In this document: positions 8,047-16,641 of the stretch, piece after piece | Numbering within the stretch: the first letter of the stretch is position 1 | Layout: each line of letters starts with the position of its first letter | NCBI GenBank assembly: GCA_900770525.1 | Contig: CAAHDT010000017.1 | Coordinates: 10,509 to 74,508 of the forward strand | Source: Candidatus Gastranaerophilales bacterium | GTDB lineage: Bacteria; Cyanobacteriota; Vampirovibrionia; Gastranaerophilales; Gastranaerophilaceae | DNA: 64,000 nucleotides | Reading direction: 5' to 3' | Translations under genes and position numbers: made by a program | The notes under the pieces: generated by a model | What the model was told of the DNA's origin: nothing | What the model saw: only the letters and a program-made list of their open reading frames with translations | The model's database searches: none

Positions 8047-9825
8047 TTAGTTAAGCATATTACTTTTCAATTCATCTTCCGGTAAAAATGGGAACATGTT
8101 TTCAAGACTCGGTGAAACCATCGTTCCGTCAGGCAAAGTTTTTGCAGAAAGCTTTGGCGCAAAGGCATAATCTTTATTAAGCATAACCTCACATAAAACA
8201 GCATGTTTGTCTGCTAAAACATCGTCTAACTTTTTATCAACTTCCTCAACTGAATTTATTCTAACTGTTTTTAAACCGAAAGCATGACCCACTTTAATAA
8301 AATCAGGTAATGAAACTCCACTATCTTGAGAACAACCGGTAAAATTTCCATCAAAAAATTTACCTTGTGTTTGGCGGATAGAAATATAACCGTTATTGTT
8401 CAATACAAATATTTTTATTGGTAGATTATAGTGCTTGATTACTTGTAATTCTTGCAAGTTCATCATTATTGAACCATCACCCGCAAGACAAATTACTTGC
8501 TCTTTATTATTAGCGAAACAAGCCCCTATTGCAGCAGGTAAATCATACCCCATTGAAGCATCTCCGCTGTTCCAAATATAACGCTGTCCTAATTTCACAT
8601 TGCCAACTTGGAATGGTAACAGAAACGCAGTACCATTCCCACAAACAACTACTTCGTTTTGAGAAAATTTATTTATTAATTTATGAATAAATTTATACGG
8701 CTCTATTGGTAAATTCTCTTCTCTTGGTGCTTCTGAAACAAACGGATATTTGTGTCTGATATTTTTACAATAACTATTCCATTTAGAATATCCCTTAGAC
8801 ACATCAAATTGCATAAAATTATCAATAAATTCACCGGCATCAGCACAAATAGTCAATTCGGGAGAAACTGTAGGTTTTTTAAGTTCATTTTCATCAATAT
8901 CAACAACAACTAATTTGGCATTATATGCATAATTTTCCCAGTTGTAACTAACTTGTCTTATATTATTGCGTGAACCGATTGTTATAACTAAATCAGCATT
9001 TTGCAAGGCAAAATTTCCTGCCCTGTTTGCAACTGTTCCTATTCTTCCTACAAAATACGGATTAGACGCAGGTATCAAATCAAAACCATTCATTGTTGTA
9101 ACAACAGGAATTTTGAATTTTTCAATCAATGGATTAATCTTATCCTTAGCTCCAGAGAGTCTAATACCATGCCCTGCAACAATTAATGGGCGTTCTGAAC
9201 TTTCAAGAAGTTTTTTCAGTATTTCCAGTTTTTCACTATAATCTTTAAACTGAATTTTATCTTCATTAAAATCATATTTTTTAAGTTTAGTTTCATCTAT
9301 TAAAGCAGCCTGAACATTCATCGGAATATCCAACCAAACAGGACCTTTTCTACCATGAGTTGCCAAATAAACAGCTTTATCAATATGATATTGTATTTCT
9401 GTTGGATCTGTAACCATTTTGGCATATTTGGTAAGAGGTTTAATGCAAGAAATTATATCAACTTCTTGATCACCTAATTGGCGTAATTTCAAATCCGGAC
9501 AAGAGGCAATTGTTGTTGAATATTTTACTTGCCCTGAAATATAAAGAACCGGAACACTGTCTGTCCATTGCCCAAACACACCATTCAAACAGTTGAGTCC
9601 ACCAGGCCCTGTTGTAACATTTACAACAGCAAGCACCTGATTAACCCTTGCATATCCTTCAGCCGCAATTGCACAAGCCTGTTCATGGTGATTGCAAATA
9701 TAATTAAAATACTTGCCAAAACTTGCATTCAAATGCATTGCACCACCACCAGAAACCATAAAAACATTATTTAGTCCATAATTTTCTCTTAAATATTTTG
9801 CAATGAAATCAGATACCTTAATCAC
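8047..9825 (-). CDS. Thiamine-diphosphate enzyme, acetolactate-synthase-like, of a sugar locus
   Basis: This 592-residue protein has the three-domain ALS/pyruvate-oxidase fold. The catalytic Glu lies in NHHEQACAIAAEGYAR (about residue 48). The central domain is about 190-330. The C-terminal TPP domain has GDGS followed by NNNGY (about 447-480). It lacks a regulatory-subunit partner and other ilv genes, and instead heads a set of HpcH/HpaI-aldolase and SDR genes beside rfbF/rfbH. That context resembles YerE of yersiniose biosynthesis, a TPP enzyme that adds a two-carbon unit from pyruvate to C4 of a CDP-4-keto-3-deoxy sugar. This role is inferred from context; a catabolic or true acetolactate role is less likely. 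It is last in a three-gene minus-strand operon, 13 bp after the aldolase gene. Confidence 0.8.
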   Translation of the reverse strand: MIKVSDFIAKYLRENYGLNNVFMVSGGGAMHLNASFGKYFNYICNHHEQACAIAAEGYARVNQVLAVVNVTTGPGGLNCLNGVFGQWTDSVPVLYISGQVKYSTTIASCPDLKLRQLGDQEVDIISCIKPLTKYAKMVTDPTEIQYHIDKAVYLATHGRKGPVWLDIPMNVQAALIDETKLKKYDFNEDKIQFKDYSEKLEILKKLLESSERPLIVAGHGIRLSGAKDKINPLIEKFKIPVVTTMNGFDLIPASNPYFVGRIGTVANRAGNFALQNADLVITIGSRNNIRQVSYNWENYAYNAKLVVVDIDENELKKPTVSPELTICADAGEFIDNFMQFDVSKGYSKWNSYCKNIRHKYPFVSEAPREENLPIEPYKFIHKLINKFSQNEVVVCGNGTAFLLPFQVGNVKLGQRYIWNSGDASMGYDLPAAIGACFANNKEQVICLAGDGSIMMNLQELQVIKHYNLPIKIFVLNNNGYISIRQTQGKFFDGNFTGCSQDSGVSLPDFIKVGHAFGLKTVRINSVEEVDKKLDDVLADKHAVLCEVMLNKDYAFAPKLSAKTLPDGTMVSPSLENMFPFLPEDELKSNMLN

Positions 9826-9838
9826 TGTATACCTCTAA

Positions 9839-10657
9839 TTACTCAACTTTTCCACCAATAGATTCAATTGAAGCGCGATAACGAGATTCTAAGACTTCTA
9901 TTCTTTTTTCATCTTCTAAAGATATAGCCTGATAAAAATTTCTTTTATTTTTTATCCACATCAACTCAAAACCAACTGCTTTCAAAATGCCATCTCCGGC
10001 ATGAGGAGATGAAAGAGCTTGTTGCGCATCAAAAATAACCTTTCGAGTTTCAAACCTACTTAAGGAACCGGCAGGTAAATTTTTGAAAAATGGCAAAGAT
10101 TGAGCTGAAACACCACCACCAATTACAAAATCTTTATGATTTACACTTAAAACATTTGCAAGTTTATTTGCGTACTCAAAAATTTTCGGATGATTAATAT
10201 CGTCTTTAGACATTCCGAGAGAACCGGTCATATCTGAACGTCCAAAAACAACACCATCAATAGAACTTGCAATAGGATCTTTTAAAATATCTTCTAAAAC
10301 ATTAAAACCGGTAATTGTTTCTATATTAATTAAAAACTTAGTTTGCTTCCACTCCTCTTGCGGGAATGCAACTTTTGTCGCCAAAATATATTTTTTAGCT
10401 GCATAAGCAGATTCTATCATTGGAGCAACAATAGTAGACACACCAATAGTTCTTGCTTCATACATATCTTTTAGAGCTTCGCAACCGCCAATTTTAATCG
10501 TAAGATCAAGACCTGCCCTTGTTACAACCTCTTTCAATCTCATTGCCTCTTCAAGTCTTGTCCCCTCAGCTTCAAATTCAGCTTTTATACCTATTACGTG
10601 ATGGTTTTCTCGTAAATCACATAACGTATCTACCATTCTTTTTTCTAGCAAATTCAT
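9839..10657 (-). CDS. HpcH/HpaI aldolase / citrate-lyase beta family protein
   Basis: This 272-residue TIM-barrel protein shows metal-site and substrate-site patterns of the class II pyruvate aldolase family. IKAEFEAEGTR lies near residue 25, then IKIGGCEA (about 77), the acidic LINIETITGF (about 131, metal ligand Glu) and DGVVFGRSDMTGSLG (about 155, the family's GxxDL-type motif). Such enzymes cleave or form 4-hydroxy-2-oxo acids from pyruvate and an aldehyde. Its stop overlaps nothing downstream (13 bp gap to the TPP enzyme), and its start overlaps the upstream SDR gene by 4 bp, so the three are translationally linked. It may supply or use the 2-oxo acid handled by the TPP enzyme (inference). 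Confidence 0.82.
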   Translation of the reverse strand: MNLLEKRMVDTLCDLRENHHVIGIKAEFEAEGTRLEEAMRLKEVVTRAGLDLTIKIGGCEALKDMYEARTIGVSTIVAPMIESAYAAKKYILATKVAFPQEEWKQTKFLINIETITGFNVLEDILKDPIASSIDGVVFGRSDMTGSLGMSKDDINHPKIFEYANKLANVLSVNHKDFVIGGGVSAQSLPFFKNLPAGSLSRFETRKVIFDAQQALSSPHAGDGILKAVGFELMWIKNKRNFYQAISLEDEKRIEVLESRYRASIESIGGKVE

Positions 10658-11505
10658 ATTCTCTCCTTAGACATTTCAGAGTTATATCTATATAGTTTTT
10701 TCAATCCGTCTTCTATTGAAGTAAATGTTAATGTCGGATAATTCTTAAGTAACAAAGAATTATCACCCGTATACTCATTATTCAAAACTGGATTTTTAAT
10801 TGTTATTTCGACTTTATTGTTGGCAAAGTTATTTACGATATTTGCAATTTCTAACAAACTTATGCTTTTAGTTGGTGTAATATTTATAATATTTTCATTC
10901 GGAACATTTTTCATAAAATATTCAACAATTTTCACCATATCTTCAACAAACAGGTAATCAAAAACAACATTTTGGTTAATTACTATATTTTGTCTACGCA
11001 ATACTTGATTTATTGCATAACTAGGGAAACGACTTTCTTTTTCGCCATAACCATAGCAAGCAAAAATATTTAGCATTAAAACATCTTTTCTATTTTTAAT
11101 TTTTTCAGAAATTAACAGCTTGGATTTACCGTACAAATCAGATGGTACAACTTCACCAATTTGAGATTCTTTAACTTTATGAAGCTCTCTTGACTTATCA
11201 TACATAGCACCGGAACCGAATAAAATCACACGAGTTTCAGGCTTTTTATTTTGCAAAATATTATCAACCATCGCCAAATTATCTTCTACTGTTGTATCTT
11301 TATCTTGAATACCTCGTGCACCACCAACAGTAGCACAATGGATAACAAAATCAATATCATTTTGTACAAAATAATCTCCTACCATCGCACTATTAGTTAG
11401 ATCCAATTCATAACTTCTTGGAACTAACAGATCATATTTACCATGTAAATATGATTTAAGATTTTTCCCAATAAAACCGCCTGAACCTGTTAATAATATT
11501 TTCAT
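10654..11505 (-). CDS. NAD(P)-dependent epimerase/reductase (extended SDR)
   Basis: This 283-residue extended short-chain dehydrogenase has an N-terminal dinucleotide motif GSGGFIGKNL (residues 7-16) and catalytic Tyr-x3-Lys in DLYGKSK (about 133). The GSGAMYD stretch precedes the active site, as in GDP-fucose synthase and dTDP-4-keto-rhamnose reductase relatives. It is the first gene of the minus-strand operon; its TGA overlaps the aldolase ATG. By analogy with YerF, it could reduce the branched keto sugar made by the TPP enzyme (inference). It could also be a GDP-fucose-synthase-like epimerase; no GDP-mannose 4,6-dehydratase gene is present. Confidence 0.82.
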   Translation of the reverse strand: MKILLTGSGGFIGKNLKSYLHGKYDLLVPRSYELDLTNSAMVGDYFVQNDIDFVIHCATVGGARGIQDKDTTVEDNLAMVDNILQNKKPETRVILFGSGAMYDKSRELHKVKESQIGEVVPSDLYGKSKLLISEKIKNRKDVLMLNIFACYGYGEKESRFPSYAINQVLRRQNIVINQNVVFDYLFVEDMVKIVEYFMKNVPNENIINITPTKSISLLEIANIVNNFANNKVEITIKNPVLNNEYTGDNSLLLKNYPTLTFTSIEDGLKKLYRYNSEMSKERI

Positions 11506-11652
11506 CTACTGTCCCTTCTGTAAAAACAATCATCGCGAATTATATTTGGAGTGTATATAAACATATACCACTTGAATAACATAAATAATTTTCCATGGTA
11601 TAATGAATATATAAAGTATAAGGACAACATGCTTTTATACTTTATGAAGATT

Positions 11653-11726
11653 TGGGCCCGGAGGGAGTCGAACCCTCGATCTCCGGTTTAGGAAACCGTT
11701 GCTCTATCCTACTGAGCTACGAACCC
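11653..11726 (-). tRNA. tRNA-Arg (CCU)
   Basis: This is a full cloverleaf on the minus strand. The acceptor is GGGTTCG/CGGGCCC with G-T wobbles. The D stem is GCTC/GAGC. The anticodon loop is TTCCTAA with anticodon CCT. The T arm is GAGGG-TTCGACT-CCCTC. CCA is not encoded, unlike the tRNA-His of this window. It marks the left side of the rfbF-rfbH operon. Confidence 0.93.
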
Positions 11727-11782
11727 ATTTCCAAAAGTATTATACCACAAATAAATTTAATTAATAAACATAAGGCAGTTTA

Positions 11783-12562
11783 ATGAAAGTTGTAATATTA
11801 GCAGGTGGATTAGGAACTAGGTTATCAGAAGAGACTCGATTAATCCCAAAACCAATGGTTGAAATCGGCGGGAAACCTATTTTGTGGCATATAATGAAGA
11901 TATATTCTTATTACGGATTTAACGACTTTGTGATTCTTACAGGCTATAAATCACATATAATTAAGGACTATTTTGTTAATTATTACCAAAGATACTCTGA
12001 TATTACAGTTGATATGGTTAATAATACTGTCGATATTCATAGAATTCAAACCGAGCCTTGGAAAGTTACTATGCTTTATACCGGTGAAAATACCATGACC
12101 GGCGGTCGTATTAAAAGAGCTCAAAATTACATAGGTAATGAACCATTCTTGTTAACATACGGTGATGGTGTTGCAGATGTAAACATTAATAAAATCATTG
12201 AAAGTCATAAACAATCGGGTAAATTGTGTACAATGACTGCGGTTCAACCGTCCGGACGTTTTGGTGCGCTTGTAATTAAAGAGGATAATATAATAACAAC
12301 ATTTGAAGAAAAACCACAAGGTGATAATACTTGGGTTAATGGCGGTTTCTTTGTCTGTGAACCAAAAGTATTTGACTACATAGAAAATAGTGATGATATT
12401 ACGTTTGAAAAAACTCCGCTTGAAAATCTTGCAAAAGACAAGCAACTAAATGCATATAAACACTATGGATTTTGGCGCCCAATGGATAATCTTAAAGACA
12501 AAAAAGAATTAACAAACGCGTGGGTTAACGGTGTAGCGCAATGGGCAATTTGGCAAAAATAA
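11783..12562 (+). CDS. rfbF: Glucose-1-phosphate cytidylyltransferase
   Basis: This 259-residue enzyme makes CDP-glucose from CTP and glucose-1-phosphate, the first step of CDP-deoxysugar synthesis. Seen in the sequence: the nucleotidyltransferase motif MKVVILAGGLGTRL (1-14), PKPMVEIGGKPILWHIM (about 24-40), the metal-binding Asp in TYGDGVADV (about 128) and the typical C-terminus FWRPMDNLKDK. The length matches RfbF. Only short spacers separate it from the following genes, which should form one operon. The upstream 56 bp after tRNA-Arg must hold the promoter. Confidence 0.95.
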   Translation: MKVVILAGGLGTRLSEETRLIPKPMVEIGGKPILWHIMKIYSYYGFNDFVILTGYKSHIIKDYFVNYYQRYSDITVDMVNNTVDIHRIQTEPWKVTMLYTGENTMTGGRIKRAQNYIGNEPFLLTYGDGVADVNINKIIESHKQSGKLCTMTAVQPSGRFGALVIKEDNIITTFEEKPQGDNTWVNGGFFVCEPKVFDYIENSDDITFEKTPLENLAKDKQLNAYKHYGFWRPMDNLKDKKELTNAWVNGVAQWAIWQK

Positions 12563-12575
12563 AGGAGGAAATTTA

Positions 12576-13649
12576 GTGAATAACATTTTAAACGAAGACT
12601 TAACATATATATATAGTAGCATCCACAATATATCAGAAAAATTTTCCGGCTCAAATATATTTATAACCGGTTGTTGCGGCTTTTTGGGATATTATTTTTT
12701 AAATTTCTTCAACAAATATAAACATGAACTCAATATAAATAAGATAATTGCAATTGATAATTTTCAAGTTGGAAAACCTGCTTGGCTGGGAAAGTTGGCT
12801 GAACAAAATATTGAATTAATTGAATTTGATATTATCAAAGGAGATATAAATTCCATTGTAACAGACAAAAAAAATTCTTTTGTTATACACATGGCATCTA
12901 TTGCTTCTCCGGTATTTTACAGAAAATATCCTATTCAAACCATCGAAGCTAACATATGGGGCTTAAAAAAGTTATTGGATTTATATAAAGATGAAAATTT
13001 AAAAGGTTTTCTATTTTTCTCCAGTTCAGAAATTTATGGGGATCCTTTGCCTGATTTTATCCCGACAGAAGAATCTTATCGAGGAAATGTTAATACCATC
13101 GGACCTAGAGCTTGCTATGATGAATCTAAAAGATTTGGAGAAACTATTTGTTATGAATACGCTAAAGTTTACAATTTACCAATAACAATTGTCAGACCTT
13201 TCAACAATTATGGTCCCGGTATGAAATTGAATGACAAGCGTGTACCTGCTGATTTTGCAAGTGCTGTTATTAAAAATGAAGACATTGTTATTCTTTCTGA
13301 TGGAACTCCAACAAGAACATATTGTTATGTGGCTGATGCTATTTCCGGTTACTTAAAAGCTTTATTGTATGGAAAGTTTGATGTATTCAATATTGGCATA
13401 GAAAAACCTGAAATTTCAGTTTTAGAACTAGCTAAAATTTATCAGGAATGCGGGAAAAAATTATTTAATTATTCTGGAAAGATATCATATCAAAAATCTC
13501 AAGAAAATAATTACCTAACAGATAATCCTAACAGACGTTGTCCGGTTATAAAAAAAGCTCAAAAGCTCTTAGCTTATGCACCTAAAACAAGTGTTGAAGT
13601 TGGAGTTGAAAGGTTTTTAAGATATATACAACAAGAGGAGAATAAATAA
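12576..13649 (+). CDS. NAD-dependent sugar epimerase/decarboxylase, UDP-glucuronate-decarboxylase-like
   Basis: This 357-residue extended SDR starts at GTG 12576, 6-7 nt after a strong AAAGGAGG. Seen: GCCGFLG cofactor motif (about 33-39), ASIASPVFYRKYPIQT (about 107), SSSEIYGDP (about 147), the catalytic YDESK (about 178) and RPFNNYGPGMK (about 206). The ASP..Y.KYP and GPRACYDESKR blocks are those of UDP-glucuronate decarboxylase (UXS/ArnA C-terminal) rather than of CDP-glucose 4,6-dehydratase. Sitting between rfbF and a nucleotide-sugar 6-dehydrogenase, it probably decarboxylates the glucuronate product, giving a 4-keto-pentose or xylose form. The exact nucleotide (CDP or UDP) is inferred from context only. 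It overlaps the next gene by 1 bp. Confidence 0.82.
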   Translation: MNNILNEDLTYIYSSIHNISEKFSGSNIFITGCCGFLGYYFLNFFNKYKHELNINKIIAIDNFQVGKPAWLGKLAEQNIELIEFDIIKGDINSIVTDKKNSFVIHMASIASPVFYRKYPIQTIEANIWGLKKLLDLYKDENLKGFLFFSSSEIYGDPLPDFIPTEESYRGNVNTIGPRACYDESKRFGETICYEYAKVYNLPITIVRPFNNYGPGMKLNDKRVPADFASAVIKNEDIVILSDGTPTRTYCYVADAISGYLKALLYGKFDVFNIGIEKPEISVLELAKIYQECGKKLFNYSGKISYQKSQENNYLTDNPNRRCPVIKKAQKLLAYAPKTSVEVGVERFLRYIQQEENK

Positions 13650-14890
13650 TGATTTTGGTTATAGGATTAGGTTTTGTTGGGCTTACTACGGCTTTAGGTC
13701 TAAGTGAAAAAGGAAATACTGTTTATGCATATGATATAGATATTGACAAAATGAATTTAATCCAAAATAAAAAAATTCCTTTTTACGAGGCTGGTTTACA
13801 AGAAATTTTAAATAAAAACCTAAATAAAAACTTCTTTTTAACTAAAGATATAAAAGAAGTTATTGATAAGGTTGATGTGATAATACTATGCGTTGGAACT
13901 CCTTCAGGTAGTAATGGGGAAGCAGATTTAAGCTATATCAAGTCGGCAATAGACGATATTACCCAAAGCATGGGAAATTCTCCTAAAATTGTAGTTATTA
14001 AATCAACAATTCCTCCATCAACAACCGAACAAGACATTATTCCATATATTCAACAACAAGGAAAAATTATTGGAAAAGATATCTTTATAGCAAATAATCC
14101 AGAATTTTTAAGAGAAGGACATGCTTGGGATGATTTTATTAATCCGGATAGAATTGTAATCGGTGCTGAAGATACATATACAAAAAACTCAATGAAAGAA
14201 ATATATAAAAATTTTGGAGTTCCAATACATTTTGTATCTCTAAATACTGGAGAATTTATTAAATATTTGTCAAATTCATTTTTGGCAACACTTATCAGTT
14301 ATTCAAATGAAATGTCGATGATTGCTGCAAAAATTGGAAATATAGATATAAAAAAAGCTTTTGAAATTTTTCATCAAGATAAACGTTGGTATGGTGAACC
14401 TGCAAATATGCAAACATATGCTTTCCCGGGGTGTGGTTTTGGCGGATATTGCTTACCGAAAGACACTCTGGCTCTTGCTCAAAAGGCAAAGAAATTTGAT
14501 ATTGAACCCCAAATTTTAGACAGTGTTCTTTCCGTAAACAAGAATATTAAGGAATATTGGATTGAAAAAATAACAAATAAACTTTCATTAAATACAAAAA
14601 TTACAATCCTAGGTCTTGCATTTAAATCCGGTTCTGATGATGTAAGGCAAACTCCGGCAGCATACATTATTGAAGGCATCTTAAAAAAAGGGTATAAAAA
14701 TTTAACGGCATATGATGAAATTGGGATTTCTAACTTTAAAAAAATGTATAATTTTCAAATTAATTATACAGACAATTTAGAACAAGCTGTTGAAGATTCA
14801 GATGTTATAGTTATTACTTCAAATTCTCAAGAATTTGTTAAAATTAATACTGAAGATAAAACAGTTTTTGATTTAAGATACATATTATAG
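13649..14890 (+). CDS. Nucleotide-sugar 6-dehydrogenase (UDP-glucose dehydrogenase family)
   Basis: This 413-residue protein oxidises the C6 alcohol of a nucleotide hexose to the acid. Visible: Rossmann motif VIGLGFVGLTTA (4-15), GTPSGSNGEADL (about 87), STIPPSTTEQD (about 118), NPEFLREG.A..DF..PDR.V.G (about 150-170) and the catalytic Cys in PGCGFGGYCLPKDT (about 257-270). The C-terminal domain carries LGLAFKSGSDDVR. It overlaps the UXS-like gene by 1 bp and lies 10 bp before rfbH. The pairing with a UXS-like decarboxylase suggests conversion of CDP- or UDP-glucose to a glucuronate, then a pentose. Family certain; nucleotide specificity unknown. Confidence 0.9.
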   Translation: MILVIGLGFVGLTTALGLSEKGNTVYAYDIDIDKMNLIQNKKIPFYEAGLQEILNKNLNKNFFLTKDIKEVIDKVDVIILCVGTPSGSNGEADLSYIKSAIDDITQSMGNSPKIVVIKSTIPPSTTEQDIIPYIQQQGKIIGKDIFIANNPEFLREGHAWDDFINPDRIVIGAEDTYTKNSMKEIYKNFGVPIHFVSLNTGEFIKYLSNSFLATLISYSNEMSMIAAKIGNIDIKKAFEIFHQDKRWYGEPANMQTYAFPGCGFGGYCLPKDTLALAQKAKKFDIEPQILDSVLSVNKNIKEYWIEKITNKLSLNTKITILGLAFKSGSDDVRQTPAAYIIEGILKKGYKNLTAYDEIGISNFKKMYNFQINYTDNLEQAVEDSDVIVITSNSQEFVKINTEDKTVFDLRYIL

Positions 14891-14900
14891 GAGTTTTATA

Positions 14901-16262
14901 ATGCAGATAATTGATAAAATATTAAGAAATTTAGTAAAAGCAACGGCATACATTTACTGGTATAATAAAAACCTAAACAAAAAATCTCTAAAATATATTC
15001 CTGCTTCAGGAAAGCTTATTGGAAAAGAAGAATTATTCAATATGATTGACGCTTCTCTTGATATGTGGCTAACAACAGGTCGGTTTAATTCTGAATTTGA
15101 AGATGCGTTTGCGAGATATTTTAAAGTGCCGTATTGTCATACCGTAAACTCCGGCTCAAGCGCTAATTTAATCGCGTTATCAGCACTTACATCTCACAAA
15201 CTTGGAGATCGCCAAGTCACAGAAGGAAGTGAAGTAATTACTGTAGCAGCAGGATTTCCAACAACCATTAATCCAATTGTTATGTTGGGCTTAGTTCCTG
15301 TTTTTGTTGATTGCAAAGTTGAAACTTGTAATATAGATGTAAGTAAAATTGAAGAAGCAATCACCCCTAAAACAAAAGTTATTATGTTGGCTCATACAAT
15401 GGGAAATGTTTATAACTTGGATGAAATTACTAAATTGTGTAAAAAATATAATTTATGGTTGATAGAGGATAATTGTGATGCTTTTGGTTCTCAGTATGAC
15501 GGGAAATATACAGGAACAATTGGGGATATCGGAACCTTTAGTTTTTATCCAGCTCATTTTATTACAATGGGAGAAGGTGGTGCAATTATCACCAAAAACG
15601 TGCTATTAAATAAAATAATTAAATCATATCGTGATTGGGGAAGAGATTGTTGGTGCGAACCAGGACATGACAACACCTGCAATTGCAGATTTGAACAACA
15701 ATTTGGGAAATTACCTATTGGATATGACCATAAATACGTATATTCACATTTAGGATATAATATGAAGATAACTGATTGGCAAGCTGCAATAGGTTGTGCA
15801 CAATTAAAAAAAGTTGATTTGTTTATTAAAAAAAGAAGAGAAAATTTTGAATTGTTGTTTAGTAAATTAAAAAATTTGGAGAATTATTTTATACTTCCTA
15901 AAATCGAAGAAAAATGTAATCCCTCATGGTTTGGATTTTTAATAACCCTGAAACCTGAATGTAAATTCACAAAACAAGAATTGGTTGAACACCTTGAGAA
16001 CAATGGTATCGGCACAAGACAACTATTCGCAGGTAATATATTAAGACAGCCAAGTTTTGTTGAAAATAATATTAAGTTAAGGATAGGAAACAGTGATTTG
16101 TTGTGTTCTTCTTCGCTTACAGAAGAAGAGTACAACAAATTGCCAAATACAGATTATATTATGAATAATACTTTTTGGGTTGGAGTTCATCCCGCTTTAG
16201 GCAACGAGGAAATTAATAAGATTTCAGACACAATAAAACAATTCGTTGACGAAAGACGTTAA
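14901..16262 (+). CDS. rfbH: CDP-4-keto-6-deoxyglucose-3-dehydrase-like (E1) enzyme
   Basis: This 453-residue DegT/DnrJ/EryC1-fold protein is of the E1 3-dehydrase subgroup, which removes the C3 hydroxyl of a CDP-4-keto sugar with PMP and an Fe-S cluster. In the motif SFYPAHFITMGEGG (about 212-225) His stands where aminotransferases have the PLP lysine, the hallmark of E1. A cysteine cluster (RDCWCEPGHDNTCNCRF, about 249-265) matches the Fe-S region, followed by GYDHKYVYSHLGYN. RBS GGAG lies before ATG 14901. The usual partner reductase E3 (RfbI) is not seen in the window. Substrate may be a pentose here, given the neighbouring UXS-like enzyme (inference). Confidence 0.92.
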   Translation: MQIIDKILRNLVKATAYIYWYNKNLNKKSLKYIPASGKLIGKEELFNMIDASLDMWLTTGRFNSEFEDAFARYFKVPYCHTVNSGSSANLIALSALTSHKLGDRQVTEGSEVITVAAGFPTTINPIVMLGLVPVFVDCKVETCNIDVSKIEEAITPKTKVIMLAHTMGNVYNLDEITKLCKKYNLWLIEDNCDAFGSQYDGKYTGTIGDIGTFSFYPAHFITMGEGGAIITKNVLLNKIIKSYRDWGRDCWCEPGHDNTCNCRFEQQFGKLPIGYDHKYVYSHLGYNMKITDWQAAIGCAQLKKVDLFIKKRRENFELLFSKLKNLENYFILPKIEEKCNPSWFGFLITLKPECKFTKQELVEHLENNGIGTRQLFAGNILRQPSFVENNIKLRIGNSDLLCSSSLTEEEYNKLPNTDYIMNNTFWVGVHPALGNEEINKISDTIKQFVDERR

Positions 16263-16263
16263 A

Positions 16264-16641
16264 ATGTTCCAAATCGATTTATTATTTATAAAATTTGTAC
16301 TTGTTGGAATAATAAACACGATGTTTGGGTATGGTTTGTTTGCGTTTTTGCTGTATTGTAACATCCATTACGCATTGGCTTCGGTATTGGCAACTATAAT
16401 AAGTGTATTGTTTAATTTCAAAACCACCGGAACATTAGTCTTTAAAAATCACGATAACAGGCTGATTTTTAAATTTGTTTCAGTATACTGTTTTACAACA
16501 ATTTTGTCTATAATAGGGCTAAAAATTGCCAAGATTTTCGGGGAAAACTTGTATTTTGCAGGGTTAATATTAACAGGTATTATGGCTATAATTACGTTTA
16601 TACTTCAAAAAAAATATGTATTTAGAAAAGAGGATTTATGA
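16264..16641 (+). CDS. GtrA-family membrane protein
   Basis: This is a small four-helix membrane protein of about 125 residues. The frame could start at TTG 16246 inside rfbH, but ATG 16264, directly after the rfbH stop, is the better start. Helices fall near 8-28, 32-52, 72-90 and 98-115. The GtrA signature (FVLVGIINTMFGYGLFAFLL; ...LQKKYVF at the end) is clear. GtrA proteins are thought to help move undecaprenyl-phosphate-linked sugars across the membrane together with a GtrB-type glycosyltransferase, which follows with a 4-bp overlap. Confidence 0.9.
   Translation: MFQIDLLFIKFVLVGIINTMFGYGLFAFLLYCNIHYALASVLATIISVLFNFKTTGTLVFKNHDNRLIFKFVSVYCFTTILSIIGLKIAKIFGENLYFAGLILTGIMAIITFILQKKYVFRKEDL

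Noticed and set aside
16246..16263. TTG start of gtrA inside rfbH
   Set aside because: ATG 16264 directly after the rfbH stop gives the normal GtrA length.
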